64,000 nt of DNA, from positions 62,001 to 126,000 of the forward strand of contig NZ_RQVV01000003.1 of the NCBI RefSeq assembly GCF_009295515.1, read 5' to 3'. The stretch is from Erwinia endophytica. Its GTDB lineage: Bacteria; Pseudomonadota; Gammaproteobacteria; Enterobacterales; Enterobacteriaceae. The notes under the pieces were generated by a model, which saw nothing but the letters and a program-made list of their open reading frames with translations, was not told the DNA's origin and made no database searches. Below are positions 18,449-27,108 of this stretch, piece by piece. A program made the position numbers and the translations under genes. Positions within the stretch are counted from its first letter, which is position 1. Each line of letters starts with the position of its first letter.

Positions 18449-19342
18449 ATGAATATCGAACTGCGTCACCTGCGCTACTTCATTGCTGTTGCGGAAGAGT
18501 TGCATTTTGGCCGGGCCGCCCAACGGTTGAATATTTCTCAACCCCCGCTGAGCCAGCAAATCCAGAACCTGGAGCAGCAGATCGGTGCCCGATTGTTTGC
18601 CCGCACCAACCGCAATGTGCAACTGACGGCCGCCGGTATGCAGTTTCTGACGGATGCCCGGCAGATTATGCAAAACGTTTCCTCTGCCGCTGACAAAGCC
18701 GCAAGGCTGCATCGGGGAGATGAAGGCGAGCTGCGGATAGGGTTCACGTCTTCAGCACCTTTTATTAGCACGGTTTCTGATGCGCTGTTTACCTTCCGCC
18801 AGCGTTATCCTGGCGTACATATACGGATGCAGGAAATCAATACGCGCCAGCAGATCGCACCGCTGAATGAGGGAAGGCTGGATCTGGGCGTGATGCGAAA
18901 TACACCGTTGTCTGAGACGCTGGACCATCAGTTGATGTTGCGTGAGCCTTTGTTTGCGGTGGTGCATCGGGCGCACCGACTGGCGGGGCGTGACATGATT
19001 TCGGTGAGGGATTTGGACGGAGAGCCTCTGGTGTTTTTCGACCCACAGGTAGGCACTGCGTTGTATTCGGAAACAATGGCCTTGTTACAACGTTACGCGA
19101 TACACCCGGCAATAACCCAGGAAGCAGGAGAAGCGATGACCATACTGGGGCTCGTCGCTACCGGTATGGGGGTCTCGATTTTGCCTGCATCTTTTCGTCG
19201 TGCCCGCCTGGAGGAAGTCAACTGGATCCCACTACAGGAACAGGATGCCTGGTCCGAAGTTTGGTTAGTCTGGTCAAAGCAGCGTGAGGCCAGCGCGGCG
19301 ATGAAGCATATGAAAAATCTGATGCTGAAAACGCTGTCGTGA
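18449..19342 (+). CDS. ynfL: LysR-family regulator YnfL
   Basis: A 297-residue LysR-type regulator: N-terminal winged helix-turn-helix (LRHLRYFIAVAEELHFGRAA, LNISQPPLSQQIQNLEQQIG) and a periplasmic-binding-like effector domain (LRIGFTSSAPF, GLVATGMGVSILPASF). It matches E. coli YnfL over its length. It is divergent from ynfM over about 100 bp, the usual arrangement for a LysR regulator and its target. The effector is unknown. Confidence 0.93.
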   Translation: MNIELRHLRYFIAVAEELHFGRAAQRLNISQPPLSQQIQNLEQQIGARLFARTNRNVQLTAAGMQFLTDARQIMQNVSSAADKAARLHRGDEGELRIGFTSSAPFISTVSDALFTFRQRYPGVHIRMQEINTRQQIAPLNEGRLDLGVMRNTPLSETLDHQLMLREPLFAVVHRAHRLAGRDMISVRDLDGEPLVFFDPQVGTALYSETMALLQRYAIHPAITQEAGEAMTILGLVATGMGVSILPASFRRARLEEVNWIPLQEQDAWSEVWLVWSKQREASAAMKHMKNLMLKTLS

Positions 19343-19370
19343 ACGTTAAATGGATTTTAATTGCTATTTA

Positions 19371-19386
19371 TGTGCGGTAAATCACA
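19371..19386. promoter_or_regulatory. CRP site upstream of mlc
   Basis: TGTGCGGTAAATCACA matches the consensus TGTGA-N6-TCACA at 9 of 10 defined positions, 92 bp upstream of the mlc start. cAMP-CRP control of mlc is known in E. coli. Confidence 0.7.
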
Positions 19387-19442
19387 TTCCTAATCAAATA
19401 TTTGACGCACTCAGGGAAGTGTTTCACCATGACTGGACGGTT

Positions 19443-19464
19443 TTATTTTGCAGCGCGAAAATAA
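19443..19464. promoter_or_regulatory. Mlc operator (autoregulation)
   Basis: Perfect 7-bp arms TTATTTT and AAAATAA separated by 8 bp (GCAGCGCG), 14 bp before the mlc start, agree with the known Mlc-binding consensus. This supports autorepression of mlc. Confidence 0.8.
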
Positions 19465-19477
19465 GTGAGTACAGGGC

Positions 19478-20695
19478 GTGATAACGGACAGTCAACCAGG
19501 CCATATCGACCAGATTAAGCAGACTAATGCAGGTGCGGTTTATCGGCTAATTGATCGGTTTGGTCCCATCTCGCGTATCGAACTGGCCCGTAAGGCTCAG
19601 TTAGCGCCAGCCAGCATCACCAAGATTGTGCGGGAAATGCTGGAGGCGCATCTGGTACAGGAAACGGAATTTCAGGAACCCGGTAGTCGTGGGCGCCCGG
19701 CTATTGGGCTGATCCTCGATACTGTCGCCTGGCACTATCTGTCGGCCCGTATCGGCAACGGCGACATTACACTTGCGCTGAGAGATTTAAGTAGTCTGCT
19801 GGTGGTGGAAGAAACGTTGCCGTTACCGGTTGACGCCACTCAGCCCCTCCTTGTCCGCATCATTACTGAGATCGATAGTTTTTTTATTCGCCACCAGAAG
19901 AAACTGGAGCGACTAACCGCGATCGCCATCACCCTGCCGGGTATTTTGGATACGGCACGGGGTATTGTGCAGCGAATGCCTTTTTATCATGTCAATGATA
20001 TGCAACTCGGGCCGGCGCTGGAAAAACGTACCGGCTTGCCAATCTATATTCAACATGATGTCTGCGCCTGGACCCTGGCGGAAGCACTGTTTGGTGCATC
20101 GCAGGATACCAGTGATGTCATTCAGGTTGTTATCGATCATCACGTCGGGGCCGGGGTTATCACTGGTGGTCGCCTGTTACACAGCGGTAGCAGCGCGTTG
20201 GTGGAAATGGGCCATACCCAGGTCGATCCTTGCGGCAAACAGTGCTACTGCGGTAATCATGGCTGTCTGGAAACCGTCGCCAGCACAGCGAGCGTGCTGG
20301 AAATGGCGGCTAAACGGATGTTGGGCTCACTGAGTTCACAACTGCATAACCAGCCGCTGACCACTGAAACATTGTGTGATGCGGCGCTGGCGGGCGATCA
20401 ATTGGCAAAAGATATTATTATTGATGTCGGCCACAGCGTGGGCCGCATTTTGGCCATTATGGTTAATCTATTTAATCCGCAAAAGATCTTGATTGGTTCG
20501 CCTCTGAACCGTGCAAAGGTCATTTTACATCCAGCCATTTCTGACTGTATTCGTCGTCAGTCGTTCCCGGCGTACAGCGCCGAAATTGAAGTCCAATCCA
20601 CCTGGTTTCATAATCAGGGTACTATGCCTGGTGCTGCGCTGGTGAAAGATGCGCTGTATAACGGCTCGTTATTGGTGAAATTGTTGCAAGGCTGA
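19478..20695 (+). CDS. mlc: ROK-family glucose-PTS repressor Mlc
   Basis: A 405-residue repressor (also dgsA). N-terminal winged helix-turn-helix (GAVYRLIDRFGPISRIELAR), then a ROK domain with the structural zinc cluster CGKQCYCGNHGCLE and a C-terminal helix for tetramerisation. In E. coli Mlc represses ptsG, manXYZ, malT and ptsHI and is sequestered by dephosphorylated EIICB-Glc. The start is the GTG at 19478, giving a protein that aligns with E. coli Mlc from residue 5 (QPGHIDQIKQTNAGAV). CRP and Mlc sites are visible upstream. The order ynfL-mlc-bioD2 is as in E. coli. Confidence 0.96.
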   Translation: MITDSQPGHIDQIKQTNAGAVYRLIDRFGPISRIELARKAQLAPASITKIVREMLEAHLVQETEFQEPGSRGRPAIGLILDTVAWHYLSARIGNGDITLALRDLSSLLVVEETLPLPVDATQPLLVRIITEIDSFFIRHQKKLERLTAIAITLPGILDTARGIVQRMPFYHVNDMQLGPALEKRTGLPIYIQHDVCAWTLAEALFGASQDTSDVIQVVIDHHVGAGVITGGRLLHSGSSALVEMGHTQVDPCGKQCYCGNHGCLETVASTASVLEMAAKRMLGSLSSQLHNQPLTTETLCDAALAGDQLAKDIIIDVGHSVGRILAIMVNLFNPQKILIGSPLNRAKVILHPAISDCIRRQSFPAYSAEIEVQSTWFHNQGTMPGAALVKDALYNGSLLVKLLQG

Positions 20696-20821
20696 TGTCT
20701 TAACGCTAACGCTAATGCTAAAAAAATTGCGCTAACGCAAGCCTCTTTTCAGGCCCTTATCCTAAAATGCCCCTTCTGAAAATGTTAATTATTACTTATT
20801 ATTTTGTGTCGGGAGTGGATT

Positions 20822-21505
20822 GTGGAAAGCAGCATATTGAAGCATTTATTTGTCACTGGCACCGATACAGGCGTGGGTAAAACAGTGGTCAGCCATGCGC
20901 TGCTGCAAAAATTGTCCACAGGGAATAAGCGTGTGGCGGGATACAAGCCCGTCGCAAAAGGCAGCCAGCAAACTGAAGCCGGTCTGCGCAATGAAGATGC
21001 GCTGGTCCTGCAGTCTTCTTCCTCGCCCGGACTTCCCTATGCTGCCATCAATCCTGTCACGCTGCTGGATGATGAGATTAGCACCAGCCGTGATGCCATC
21101 ATCGATTACCGTACTTTAAGTCAGGGTCTGCACTCGTTGTGTGAACAGATGGATCATGTGGTGGTGGAAGGAACCGGCGGTTGGCGCAGCCTGATGAATG
21201 ATATGCGTCCGCTGTCCTGCTGGGTGGTGGAAGAAAAGCTGCCGGTGGTGATGGTGGTTGGGATTAAGCAGGGCTGTATCAGCCATGCATTGTTAACGGC
21301 ACAGGCGATTATCAGCGATGGATTGCCTCTGTTGGGGTGGGTGGCTAACCGGATTAACCCAGGGTTGGCGCATTATGCCGAGATTATCACGGTCCTGAGC
21401 AACAATATTCCAGCTCCGTTACTGGGAGAATTACCTTATCTTCCAAAAGCGGAAACGCGGGATCTGACAAAGTATCTGGATTTGGGCGTGATAGGGAAGG
21501 ACTGA
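20822..21505 (+). CDS. bioD2: Dethiobiotin synthetase paralogue
   Basis: A 227-residue P-loop protein like E. coli YnfK/BioD2: Walker A in VTGTDTGVGKTVVS, the VVEGTGGWRSLMND segment and NRINPGLAHYAE near the nucleotide base site. BioD makes dethiobiotin from diaminopelargonate, CO2 and ATP. The paralogue's in vivo role is uncertain. Start: the GTG at 20822 has GGGAG with a 6-nt spacer. A TTG at 20804 is less likely. The gap before it carries short GCTAAC repeats and two small hairpins that may end mlc transcription. Confidence 0.92.
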   Translation: MESSILKHLFVTGTDTGVGKTVVSHALLQKLSTGNKRVAGYKPVAKGSQQTEAGLRNEDALVLQSSSSPGLPYAAINPVTLLDDEISTSRDAIIDYRTLSQGLHSLCEQMDHVVVEGTGGWRSLMNDMRPLSCWVVEEKLPVVMVVGIKQGCISHALLTAQAIISDGLPLLGWVANRINPGLAHYAEIITVLSNNIPAPLLGELPYLPKAETRDLTKYLDLGVIGKD

Positions 21506-21677
21506 TCAAGAAATCGCGACGTTCCCGCCGTATTCACGTCATACCTTTAGGCATCTTCAGCCGGTGGCGTACCTGTTTGATAATCAGCCATTGTTTTCTT
21601 GTCTTGCAATCGAATCTCCCATTCCTGAAGGGGGAGTCGCTAACGCCACCGGTGTTGCGGTTTTCGCGACAAAACGT

Positions 21678-21706
21678 AAAAAGGGGCTGCCTGAGCAACC
21701 CCTTTT
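21678..21706. terminator. Bidirectional terminator between bioD2 and ynfD
   Basis: AAAAGGGG / CCCCTTTT stem with an inner TGC/GCA extension; T-runs leave on both strands. It serves convergent bioD2 (+) and ynfD (-). Confidence 0.8.
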
Positions 21707-21725
21707 GGTGACTGCTGAGTTTAAC

Positions 21726-22022
21726 TTAAGATGACGGTGCGTCCTGCGAGGTGCCGGCACTGGCAGGTGCAGGGGCATCACTGTCACTGCCGTTACGTTT
21801 GTAGACAATCTTCTGCGTATCATTCTCGCAGTGCCCCACGACCTGACCACCAGCCTGATCGGCCTGATCATCGGGTACAATATCCAGTGAAAAACCGGAA
21901 GCGGGTACACCATTTTTGATAATTTTCTGATTAATCTCCGCCTTGACGGTTTCACATGATGCCTGTACTGCCAGCGGAGTAGCAATAATCAGTGCAGTTA
22001 ACATCCACTTCAACCTTTTCAT
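21726..22022 (-). CDS. ynfD: DUF1161 family exported protein
   Basis: A 98-residue protein with a signal peptide (MLTALIIATPLAVQA) and a mature domain starting SCETVKAEINQKIIKNGVPASGFSLDIVP, like E. coli YnfD. Two cysteines (SCE and GHCEND) could form a disulfide in the periplasm. Function unknown. Two adjacent ATGs are possible; the second (22022) has the better spacing from AAGGAA. It follows ynfB on the same strand with a 51-bp gap. Confidence 0.88.
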   Translation of the reverse strand: MKRLKWMLTALIIATPLAVQASCETVKAEINQKIIKNGVPASGFSLDIVPDDQADQAGGQVVGHCENDTQKIVYKRNGSDSDAPAPASAGTSQDAPSS

Positions 22023-22073
22023 CATCCTTTCCTTTTGTATGAAACTGGCGATAACTATAGCAGCAATATGTTA

Positions 22074-22424
22074 TTAAGGCGCTATAGGTCTGCCAGTACG
22101 GCGATCAAGGCAACGCAGGGTATTGGCTTCCCAATAAGCGTTAGTGTTCAGACTTTTCTCACAAGCATCACGAGTATCGGTAGCTTTATCGTACTTGTCG
22201 AAGTCTTTTTCATTACGCAGATTTTCTTTGTTACGCAGGCGCTGAGTTTGATCCCATTGCTGCTTCTGCTGACGCGCTTGTTCATTGCTCATCGCATTAT
22301 CGCCGCCCTGAATAACCAGAGTGTCCGTTTTGGCCTGAACACTGTGTTGGATGCCAAACAGAGTACCAAACAACACCAGTGGCAACGCCGCGGCGCGAAG
22401 CTTCTTCTTCATTGTCATTTTCAT
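22074..22424 (-). CDS. ynfB: DUF1283 family exported protein
   Basis: A 116-residue periplasmic protein: signal peptide ([20 protein letters not shown]), then [22 protein letters not shown] and the conserved tail [17 protein letters not shown], matching E. coli YnfB. Function unknown. The second of two adjacent ATG codons is preferred (AAAGGAA six bases upstream). It is divergent from ynfA, as in E. coli, but speG and ynfC, which lie nearby in E. coli, are absent here. Confidence 0.88.
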   Translation of the reverse strand: MKMTMKKKLRAAALPLVLFGTLFGIQHSVQAKTDTLVIQGGDNAMSNEQARQQKQQWDQTQRLRNKENLRNEKDFDKYDKATDTRDACEKSLNTNAYWEANTLRCLDRRTGRPIAP

Positions 22425-22554
22425 CATCGGTTCCTTTGTTTCCCGTTCACAGGCTGAAAAGGTGCTGCGACGGCTATAACGAGTAGTATATCATTAGGTT
22501 ATCGTGGCTCGCAGTCAAGCCAGTGCTATCGTTTAGATTTTCAGAGATGTTTCT

Positions 22555-22884
22555 ATGCTTCTTAAAACAATCTTGCTTTTTTTCCTGACCGCGCTGGCGG
22601 AAATTATTGGCTGTTTCCTTCCCTGGCTATGGTTGAGAAAGGGCGCGTCTGTGCTGTTGTTGCTGCCGGCGGCGGCGAGTCTGGCTTTGTTTGTCTGGTT
22701 GCTGACTTTGCATCCCACAGCAAGCGGACGCGTTTACGCGGCATACGGTGGCGTGTATGTGGTGACGGCGTTGCTGTGGCTGCGTTTTGTCGATGGCGTC
22801 AGGCTGAGCCACTATGACTGGCTGGGCGCCGCGGTGGCATTTTGCGGGATGTTGATTATCGTGGCGGGATGGGGGCGGGTTTGA
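22555..22884 (+). CDS. ynfA: YnfA family small membrane protein
   Basis: A 109-residue inner-membrane protein with four predicted helices, related to the small multidrug resistance family ([43 protein letters not shown]). Near-identical in layout to E. coli YnfA. Efflux activity has been described for some relatives; the substrate here is unknown. Single gene, divergent from ynfB. Confidence 0.93.
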   Translation: MLLKTILLFFLTALAEIIGCFLPWLWLRKGASVLLLLPAAASLALFVWLLTLHPTASGRVYAAYGGVYVVTALLWLRFVDGVRLSHYDWLGAAVAFCGMLIIVAGWGRV

Positions 22885-23032
22885 GCCTGAAAAGCCAATC
22901 CATTGTGGTTGGTCATGGCACGGTAAGTACAGCGTGGAGGTAATACTGGAAGGCGACCCGCGACCCGCGAACGGATGCGGTAAGGTACAACCAATCTGTG
23001 GCAGGGAGGGGATGCCATTCAGCCGGATAACA

Positions 23033-23065
23033 TTATGGTGGCGAACATGAAGTCCGCCACCATAA
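23033..23065 (-). terminator. Hairpin after ydfG
   Basis: An 11-bp perfect stem TTATGGTGGCG / CGCCACCATAA directly follows the ydfG stop. The T tract is weak. Confidence 0.6.
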
Positions 23066-23066
23066 G

Positions 23067-23816
23067 TTAGTTATTTTTATGCACTTTAAGGCCCGCCAGC
23101 GTTTGGCTTACCGGCATCATTTCCAGCGTGTTGATATTGACGTGTTTCGGCAGCGTCGCCACCCAGAACACGGCTTCGGTGACATCTTCAGCTGTCAACG
23201 GATCGGTGCCGTCATACACGCTGTCGGCTTTAGCCCCATCCCCCTTGAAGCGTACATTGGAGAATTCTGTTCCGCCAACCAGACCCGGCTCAATATTGGT
23301 GACGCGCAATGCGGTACCGTGCAGATCGGTACGCAGATTAAGACTGAATTGCCGTACGAAGGCTTTCGTCGCGCCATAAACGTTGCCGCCTGCATATGGC
23401 CAGTTACCCGCAGTGGAACCAATATTGATGATATGACCACGGTTGCGTTCCACCATGGCGGGCAATACGGCGCGAGTCATATACACCAGTCCTTTGTTGT
23501 TAGTGTCGATCATCGCTTCCCAGTCATCAAGACTGGCTTTGTGGGCGGGTTCAAGGCCCAGCGCCAGGCCGGCGTTGTTGACCAACACATCAATATTACG
23601 CCAGTCAGCGGGTAGGCTGGCCAGCGCCTCTTCAATACCGGCACGGTTGCGGACATCCAACTGCAGCGTATAAAGGTTATCACCCAGTTGGTCTTTCAGC
23701 GTTTGCAGGCGCTCCTGACGGCGACCGGTGGCAATCACTTTATGGCCTTCAGCGATAAAACGGCGAGCGATACTCTCGCCAAAGCCAGCGGTAGCGCCAG
23801 TAACAAATATAATCAT
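23067..23816 (-). CDS. ydfG: NADP-dependent 3-hydroxy acid dehydrogenase
   Basis: A 249-residue short-chain dehydrogenase like E. coli YdfG, which oxidises L-allo-threonine, serine and 3-hydroxy acids and reduces malonic semialdehyde. The glycine-rich cofactor motif is TGATAGFGESIA at the N-terminus, NNAG follows near residue 85, and the catalytic Tyr-Lys pair is in YGATKAFV. The ATG at 23816 (MIIFVTGATAG) is preferred to 23834 on homology. In E. coli ydfG is next to dcp; here some 9.3 kb of purine and peroxide genes separate them. Confidence 0.95.
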   Translation of the reverse strand: MIIFVTGATAGFGESIARRFIAEGHKVIATGRRQERLQTLKDQLGDNLYTLQLDVRNRAGIEEALASLPADWRNIDVLVNNAGLALGLEPAHKASLDDWEAMIDTNNKGLVYMTRAVLPAMVERNRGHIINIGSTAGNWPYAGGNVYGATKAFVRQFSLNLRTDLHGTALRVTNIEPGLVGGTEFSNVRFKGDGAKADSVYDGTDPLTAEDVTEAVFWVATLPKHVNINTLEMMPVSQTLAGLKVHKNN

Positions 23817-24011
23817 CTCACTGTTCCTCAACACATTTTGGGGTACATCACCATATCATTTCCCCTGCGGACTGGTAAGGCGCGAATGGTGAAGAATGAT
23901 AAGAAATTATGCACAACGATGGTGCGTGCAGGGGGCCAGTTGCTTACTGATAGTGCGTAAAAGCGCTGGTATCAGCGTTGTTTTTAATATCAGCCGTGCT
24001 ATTAATCGAAA

Positions 24012-24055
24012 GCAATCGTTTGCCAACCATAGCGAACGGTTGCGCATACGATTGC
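24012..24055. promoter_or_regulatory. Dyad upstream of the guaD promoter (candidate enhancer)
   Basis: Nested inverted repeats share one centre: GCAATCGT (24012-24019) with ACGATTGC (24048-24055), and CAACC with GGTTG inside. The dyad lies about 105-147 bp upstream of the predicted sigma-54 start site, the normal range for a bacterial enhancer-binding protein. An AT-rich tract (24083-24120) between it and the promoter could bind IHF. Apart from these elements the 23817-24132 gap holds no recognised gene. Confidence 0.5.
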
Positions 24056-24132
24056 ATGCAGAATAAAAGAGCATTGCCACTATTTTTGTTTTAACTAATT
24101 GAATTTAATAATTTAATTGTCACCTTGCCAGC

Positions 24133-24148
24133 TGGCATAACTATTGCT
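24133..24148 (+). promoter_or_regulatory. Sigma-54 promoter of guaD-xdhABC
   Basis: TGGCATAACTATTGCT fits the sigma-54 consensus TGGCAY-N5-TTGCW, with exactly 10 bp between the invariant GG and GC. Transcription would start near 24159, leaving a 176-nt leader before guaD. The genes are a nitrogen-scavenging pathway, a typical sigma-54 target. Confidence 0.72.
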
Positions 24149-24158
24149 ATTGCTTTAA

Positions 24159-24334
24159 GTAACCATTATTCCTTACCGACTTCGCCTTGCAGGATAAAAA
24201 CGTCGAGACGGTTTTTGAACCGTGTTTGTATCAGTCCCACAGGGACGAGAACAATGCACTGGCAAGGTGAAGTATGAGTGAGATAACACCTGCAATAATA
24301 TTCAGAGAGCCGCAGACTCTCACAAGGAATTCCT
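24159..24334 (+). promoter_or_regulatory. Foldable 5' leader of guaD
   Basis: Several short stems are visible: CCTTGC (24185-24190) with GCAAGG (24262-24267) could close a domain holding ACGGTT/AACCGT (24208-24223) and GTCCC/GGGAC (24234-24246). An alternative pairing, TTGCAGG (24187-24193) with CCTGCAA (24289-24295), excludes the first. GAGAG/CTCTC lies just before the ribosome site AAGGA. This could be a cis-regulatory RNA, but no known riboswitch class is identified by eye. Confidence 0.35.
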
Positions 24335-25666
24335 ATGTCAGTGTCAGTAACTCAGGCTATTCGGGGCAGCTTCTTTGACCTCACCTCGACAGTCACCACT
24401 CCTGAGCAGTTACCGCAATGCGCACGTTATATAGAAGACGGGCTACTGCTGCTTGATGGCGGCAATATTGTCTCGCTGCAAACCTGGCAAGAGGGGCGAC
24501 ACCAGTTGGCGGATGAGCGCATGGTGACTGACTATCGCGGTAAATTGATCATACCGGGTTTTGTTGATACCCATATTCACTATCCGCAAACGGAAATGAT
24601 CGGCGCTTTTGGTGAACAACTACTGGAATGGCTGCAACAGTATACCTTTCCGGTTGAAAGCCAGTATCACTGTCCGCAACATGCGGCAAAGATGTCGTCT
24701 TTCTTTCTGCAACAATTATTGAGTAACGGTACCACCACCGCGTTAGTCTTCGGGACGGTTCACCCTCAGTCGGTGGAGGCGCTGTTCAGCGCGGCGGAGA
24801 CACTCAACATGCGTCTGATCGCCGGTAAGGTGATGATGGATCGCAATGCGCCGGATACGCTGACCGAAACGCCAGAGCAAAGTTATCAGCAAACGCGTGA
24901 ACTGATTGAGCGTTGGCACAATCGGGGCCGCCTGAGCTATGCCTTGACGCCGCGCTTTGCTCCGACGTCTTCGCCGGAATTGTTGGCCAGAGTCTGTCAA
25001 CTAAAAAAGGAATATCCGGATATCTGGCTGCATACTCATTTGAGTGAGAATCCGCAGGAAGTGGCGTGGGTTAAAGCGTTGTTCCCCGACCATGAAGGTT
25101 ATCTTGACGTCTATCACCAGTACCAGCTCACCGGCCGTCGCAGCGTCTTTGCGCATTGCCTCCATCTGGAAGATAAGGAGTGGGACTGTCTGCATCACAC
25201 CGATTCGGCGGTGGCGTTTTGTCCGACGTCAAACCTGTTTTTAGGGAGCGGTTTATTTAATCTGAAAACCTGCTGGAAGAAGAGGGTGAGATTGGGGATC
25301 GGCACGGATGTGGGGGCCGGAACCACCTTCAATATGCTGAAAACGCTGGGTGAGGCTTATAAGGTGGGGCAGTTGCAGCATTATAAGCTGGCGGCCTGTG
25401 AGGCGTTCTACCATGCGACGTTGGGGGGAGCCCAGGCGCTGGATCTGCATGATCGCATTGGCAATTTTATGCCAGGCAAAGAAGCCGATTTTGTGGTGCT
25501 GGATCCCATGGTTTCCGCCCTGCAAAGGATGCGCTATGCCAGCAGCGGTGATATCTGGGAAAAGCTGTTTGTACTGATGACGCTGGGTGATGACCGCAAT
25601 ATCGCCAGCACCTGGGTCAACGGGCAATGCCGCTGGTCGTTAAATCATGAGGAGCAAGCCGCATGA
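24335..25666 (+). CDS. guaD: Guanine deaminase
   Basis: Deaminates guanine to xanthine with release of ammonia. A 443-residue amidohydrolase with the metal motif GFVDTHIHYPQTEMIGAFGE, the HTHLSE zinc-ligand segment, the FAHCLHLED motif and the late GTDVGAG aspartate motif. Start: ATG at 24335 with AAGGA six bases upstream. First gene of guaD-xdhA-xdhB-xdhC: its stop overlaps the xdhA start by 4 bp (ATGA). The operon lies behind a predicted sigma-54 promoter, so nitrogen control is likely. Confidence 0.96.
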   Translation: MSVSVTQAIRGSFFDLTSTVTTPEQLPQCARYIEDGLLLLDGGNIVSLQTWQEGRHQLADERMVTDYRGKLIIPGFVDTHIHYPQTEMIGAFGEQLLEWLQQYTFPVESQYHCPQHAAKMSSFFLQQLLSNGTTTALVFGTVHPQSVEALFSAAETLNMRLIAGKVMMDRNAPDTLTETPEQSYQQTRELIERWHNRGRLSYALTPRFAPTSSPELLARVCQLKKEYPDIWLHTHLSENPQEVAWVKALFPDHEGYLDVYHQYQLTGRRSVFAHCLHLEDKEWDCLHHTDSAVAFCPTSNLFLGSGLFNLKTCWKKRVRLGIGTDVGAGTTFNMLKTLGEAYKVGQLQHYKLAACEAFYHATLGGAQALDLHDRIGNFMPGKEADFVVLDPMVSALQRMRYASSGDIWEKLFVLMTLGDDRNIASTWVNGQCRWSLNHEEQAA

Positions 25667-27108
25667 TCCAGTTCTTACTTAACCAAACCCTGATCAGTGT
25701 GCAGGCGATCGATCCCAATCTGACGGTCCTTAACTACCTGCGTCAGCATCAACATCGTTGCGGCAGTAAAGAAGGGTGTGCATCGGGCGATTGTGGCGCT
25801 TGTACGGTGACGCTGGGCCGCGTTGAACAGGGGAAAATGGTTTACGAAACCGCGAATAGCTGCATGACGTTTGTCAGTAACTTACAGGGTAAGCAACTGA
25901 TTACGGTCGAAGATTTAAAACAGGGAGGGCAGTTGCATCCCGTGCAGCAGGCCATGGTTGATTGCCATGCTTCTCAGTGCGGTTTTTGTACGCCTGGTTT
26001 TGTGATGTCGCTTTTTACGCTGCAAAAAAACAGTCGTGGCTGGCAACATAAAGACGCTGAACAGGCGCTGGCCGGGAATCTCTGTCGTTGTACAGGCTAC
26101 CGTCCTATTGTGGATGCCGCCCGGCAGGCCTGTGAGCATTCGCAACAGGACATTTTTCAGCAGCAGGAGGCGCTGACAGTAAAACGCCTCATGGACCTGC
26201 AAAATGACCAGATTCAGGAAATCTCGTTCAATGGCCATCGTTGTCTGCTACCTAAAACCACCTCTCAGCTTGTGGCATTGCTGGATGAGTATCCTGACGC
26301 GAAACTCTTGGCGGGGGGAACCGATTTGGCGCTGCAGGTCACGCAGCAATACCGCACGCTGCCACTGATTGTTGCGCTGCAACAGATTGATGAATTGAAA
26401 ATCTGCCAGGTGAACGAGACGGAAATCGTGCTGGGGGCGGGCGTATCATTACAGCATTGCTACCGGTTGCTGAGCGAGCATATTCCCCCATTTGCCCACA
26501 TCCTTGAGCGCTTTGCCTCGTTGCAGATACGCAATCAGGGCACACTGGGTGGGAATATCGCCAATGGTTCACCGATTGGCGACACCCCACCGATGCTGCT
26601 GGCGCTGAATGCGACAGTGGCGTTGCAAAAAGGATCGACGGTACGCCGTCTGCCGCTGGCTGATTTTTTCATCTCTTATCGCCAGACTGCGTTGCAGGAG
26701 CGCGAGTTTATTCGTGCTATCATTATACCAAAAGTGACATTGTCACAAAATTTTCAGGCATGGAAAGTCTCCAAACGACGGGAAGATGATATCTCTGCGG
26801 TATTTGCCGCTTTTCTGCTGGAGACAGACAGTTCGGGGAGAGTGACTGAGGCGCGTGTCGCTTTCGGTGGCATGGCGGAAATTCCCAAACGGGCAACGCA
26901 GTGTGAGCGGCAATTACTGGGTAAACCACTGACGACAAGTTCGGTTGAACAAGCCTGCGCTGCGCTTGAGCAGGATTTCAGTCCGCTGAGCGACTTTCGC
27001 GCCAGTGCGGATTACCGTTTGCAGGTGGCAAAAAACCTGCTGCGTCGCTATCACGCTTCGCTGACTGATGGACTGAATGTGCTGGAGGTATCACGCTATG
27101 TCTCATAA
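25663..27108 (+). CDS. xdhA: Xanthine dehydrogenase small subunit (FeS/FAD)
   Basis: A 481-residue electron-transfer subunit. The N-terminal plant-type 2Fe-2S domain has ligands in CGSKEGCASGDCGAC plus NSC; the second 2Fe-2S domain has CGFCTPGF and NLCRCTGYRP (about residues 100-155). From about residue 185 comes the FAD-binding domain (LLAGGTDLALQVTQ, QIRNQGTLGGNIANGSPIGD) and then the CO-dehydrogenase flavoprotein C-terminal domain. It passes electrons from the molybdenum subunit to NAD+. Translationally coupled to guaD and overlapping xdhB by 11 bp. Confidence 0.95.
   Translation: MIQFLLNQTLISVQAIDPNLTVLNYLRQHQHRCGSKEGCASGDCGACTVTLGRVEQGKMVYETANSCMTFVSNLQGKQLITVEDLKQGGQLHPVQQAMVDCHASQCGFCTPGFVMSLFTLQKNSRGWQHKDAEQALAGNLCRCTGYRPIVDAARQACEHSQQDIFQQQEALTVKRLMDLQNDQIQEISFNGHRCLLPKTTSQLVALLDEYPDAKLLAGGTDLALQVTQQYRTLPLIVALQQIDELKICQVNETEIVLGAGVSLQHCYRLLSEHIPPFAHILERFASLQIRNQGTLGGNIANGSPIGDTPPMLLALNATVALQKGSTVRRLPLADFFISYRQTALQEREFIRAIIIPKVTLSQNFQAWKVSKRREDDISAVFAAFLLETDSSGRVTEARVAFGGMAEIPKRATQCERQLLGKPLTTSSVEQACAALEQDFSPLSDFRASADYRLQVAKNLLRRYHASLTDGLNVLEVSRYVS

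Noticed and set aside
24120-24270. A 12-bp perfect inverted repeat (TCACCTTGCCAG / CTGGCAAGGTGA) flanking the guaD promoter and leader as an RNA stem
   Set aside because: The left arm lies upstream of the predicted sigma-54 start (about 24159), so it would not be in that transcript. It could still act as a DNA element.
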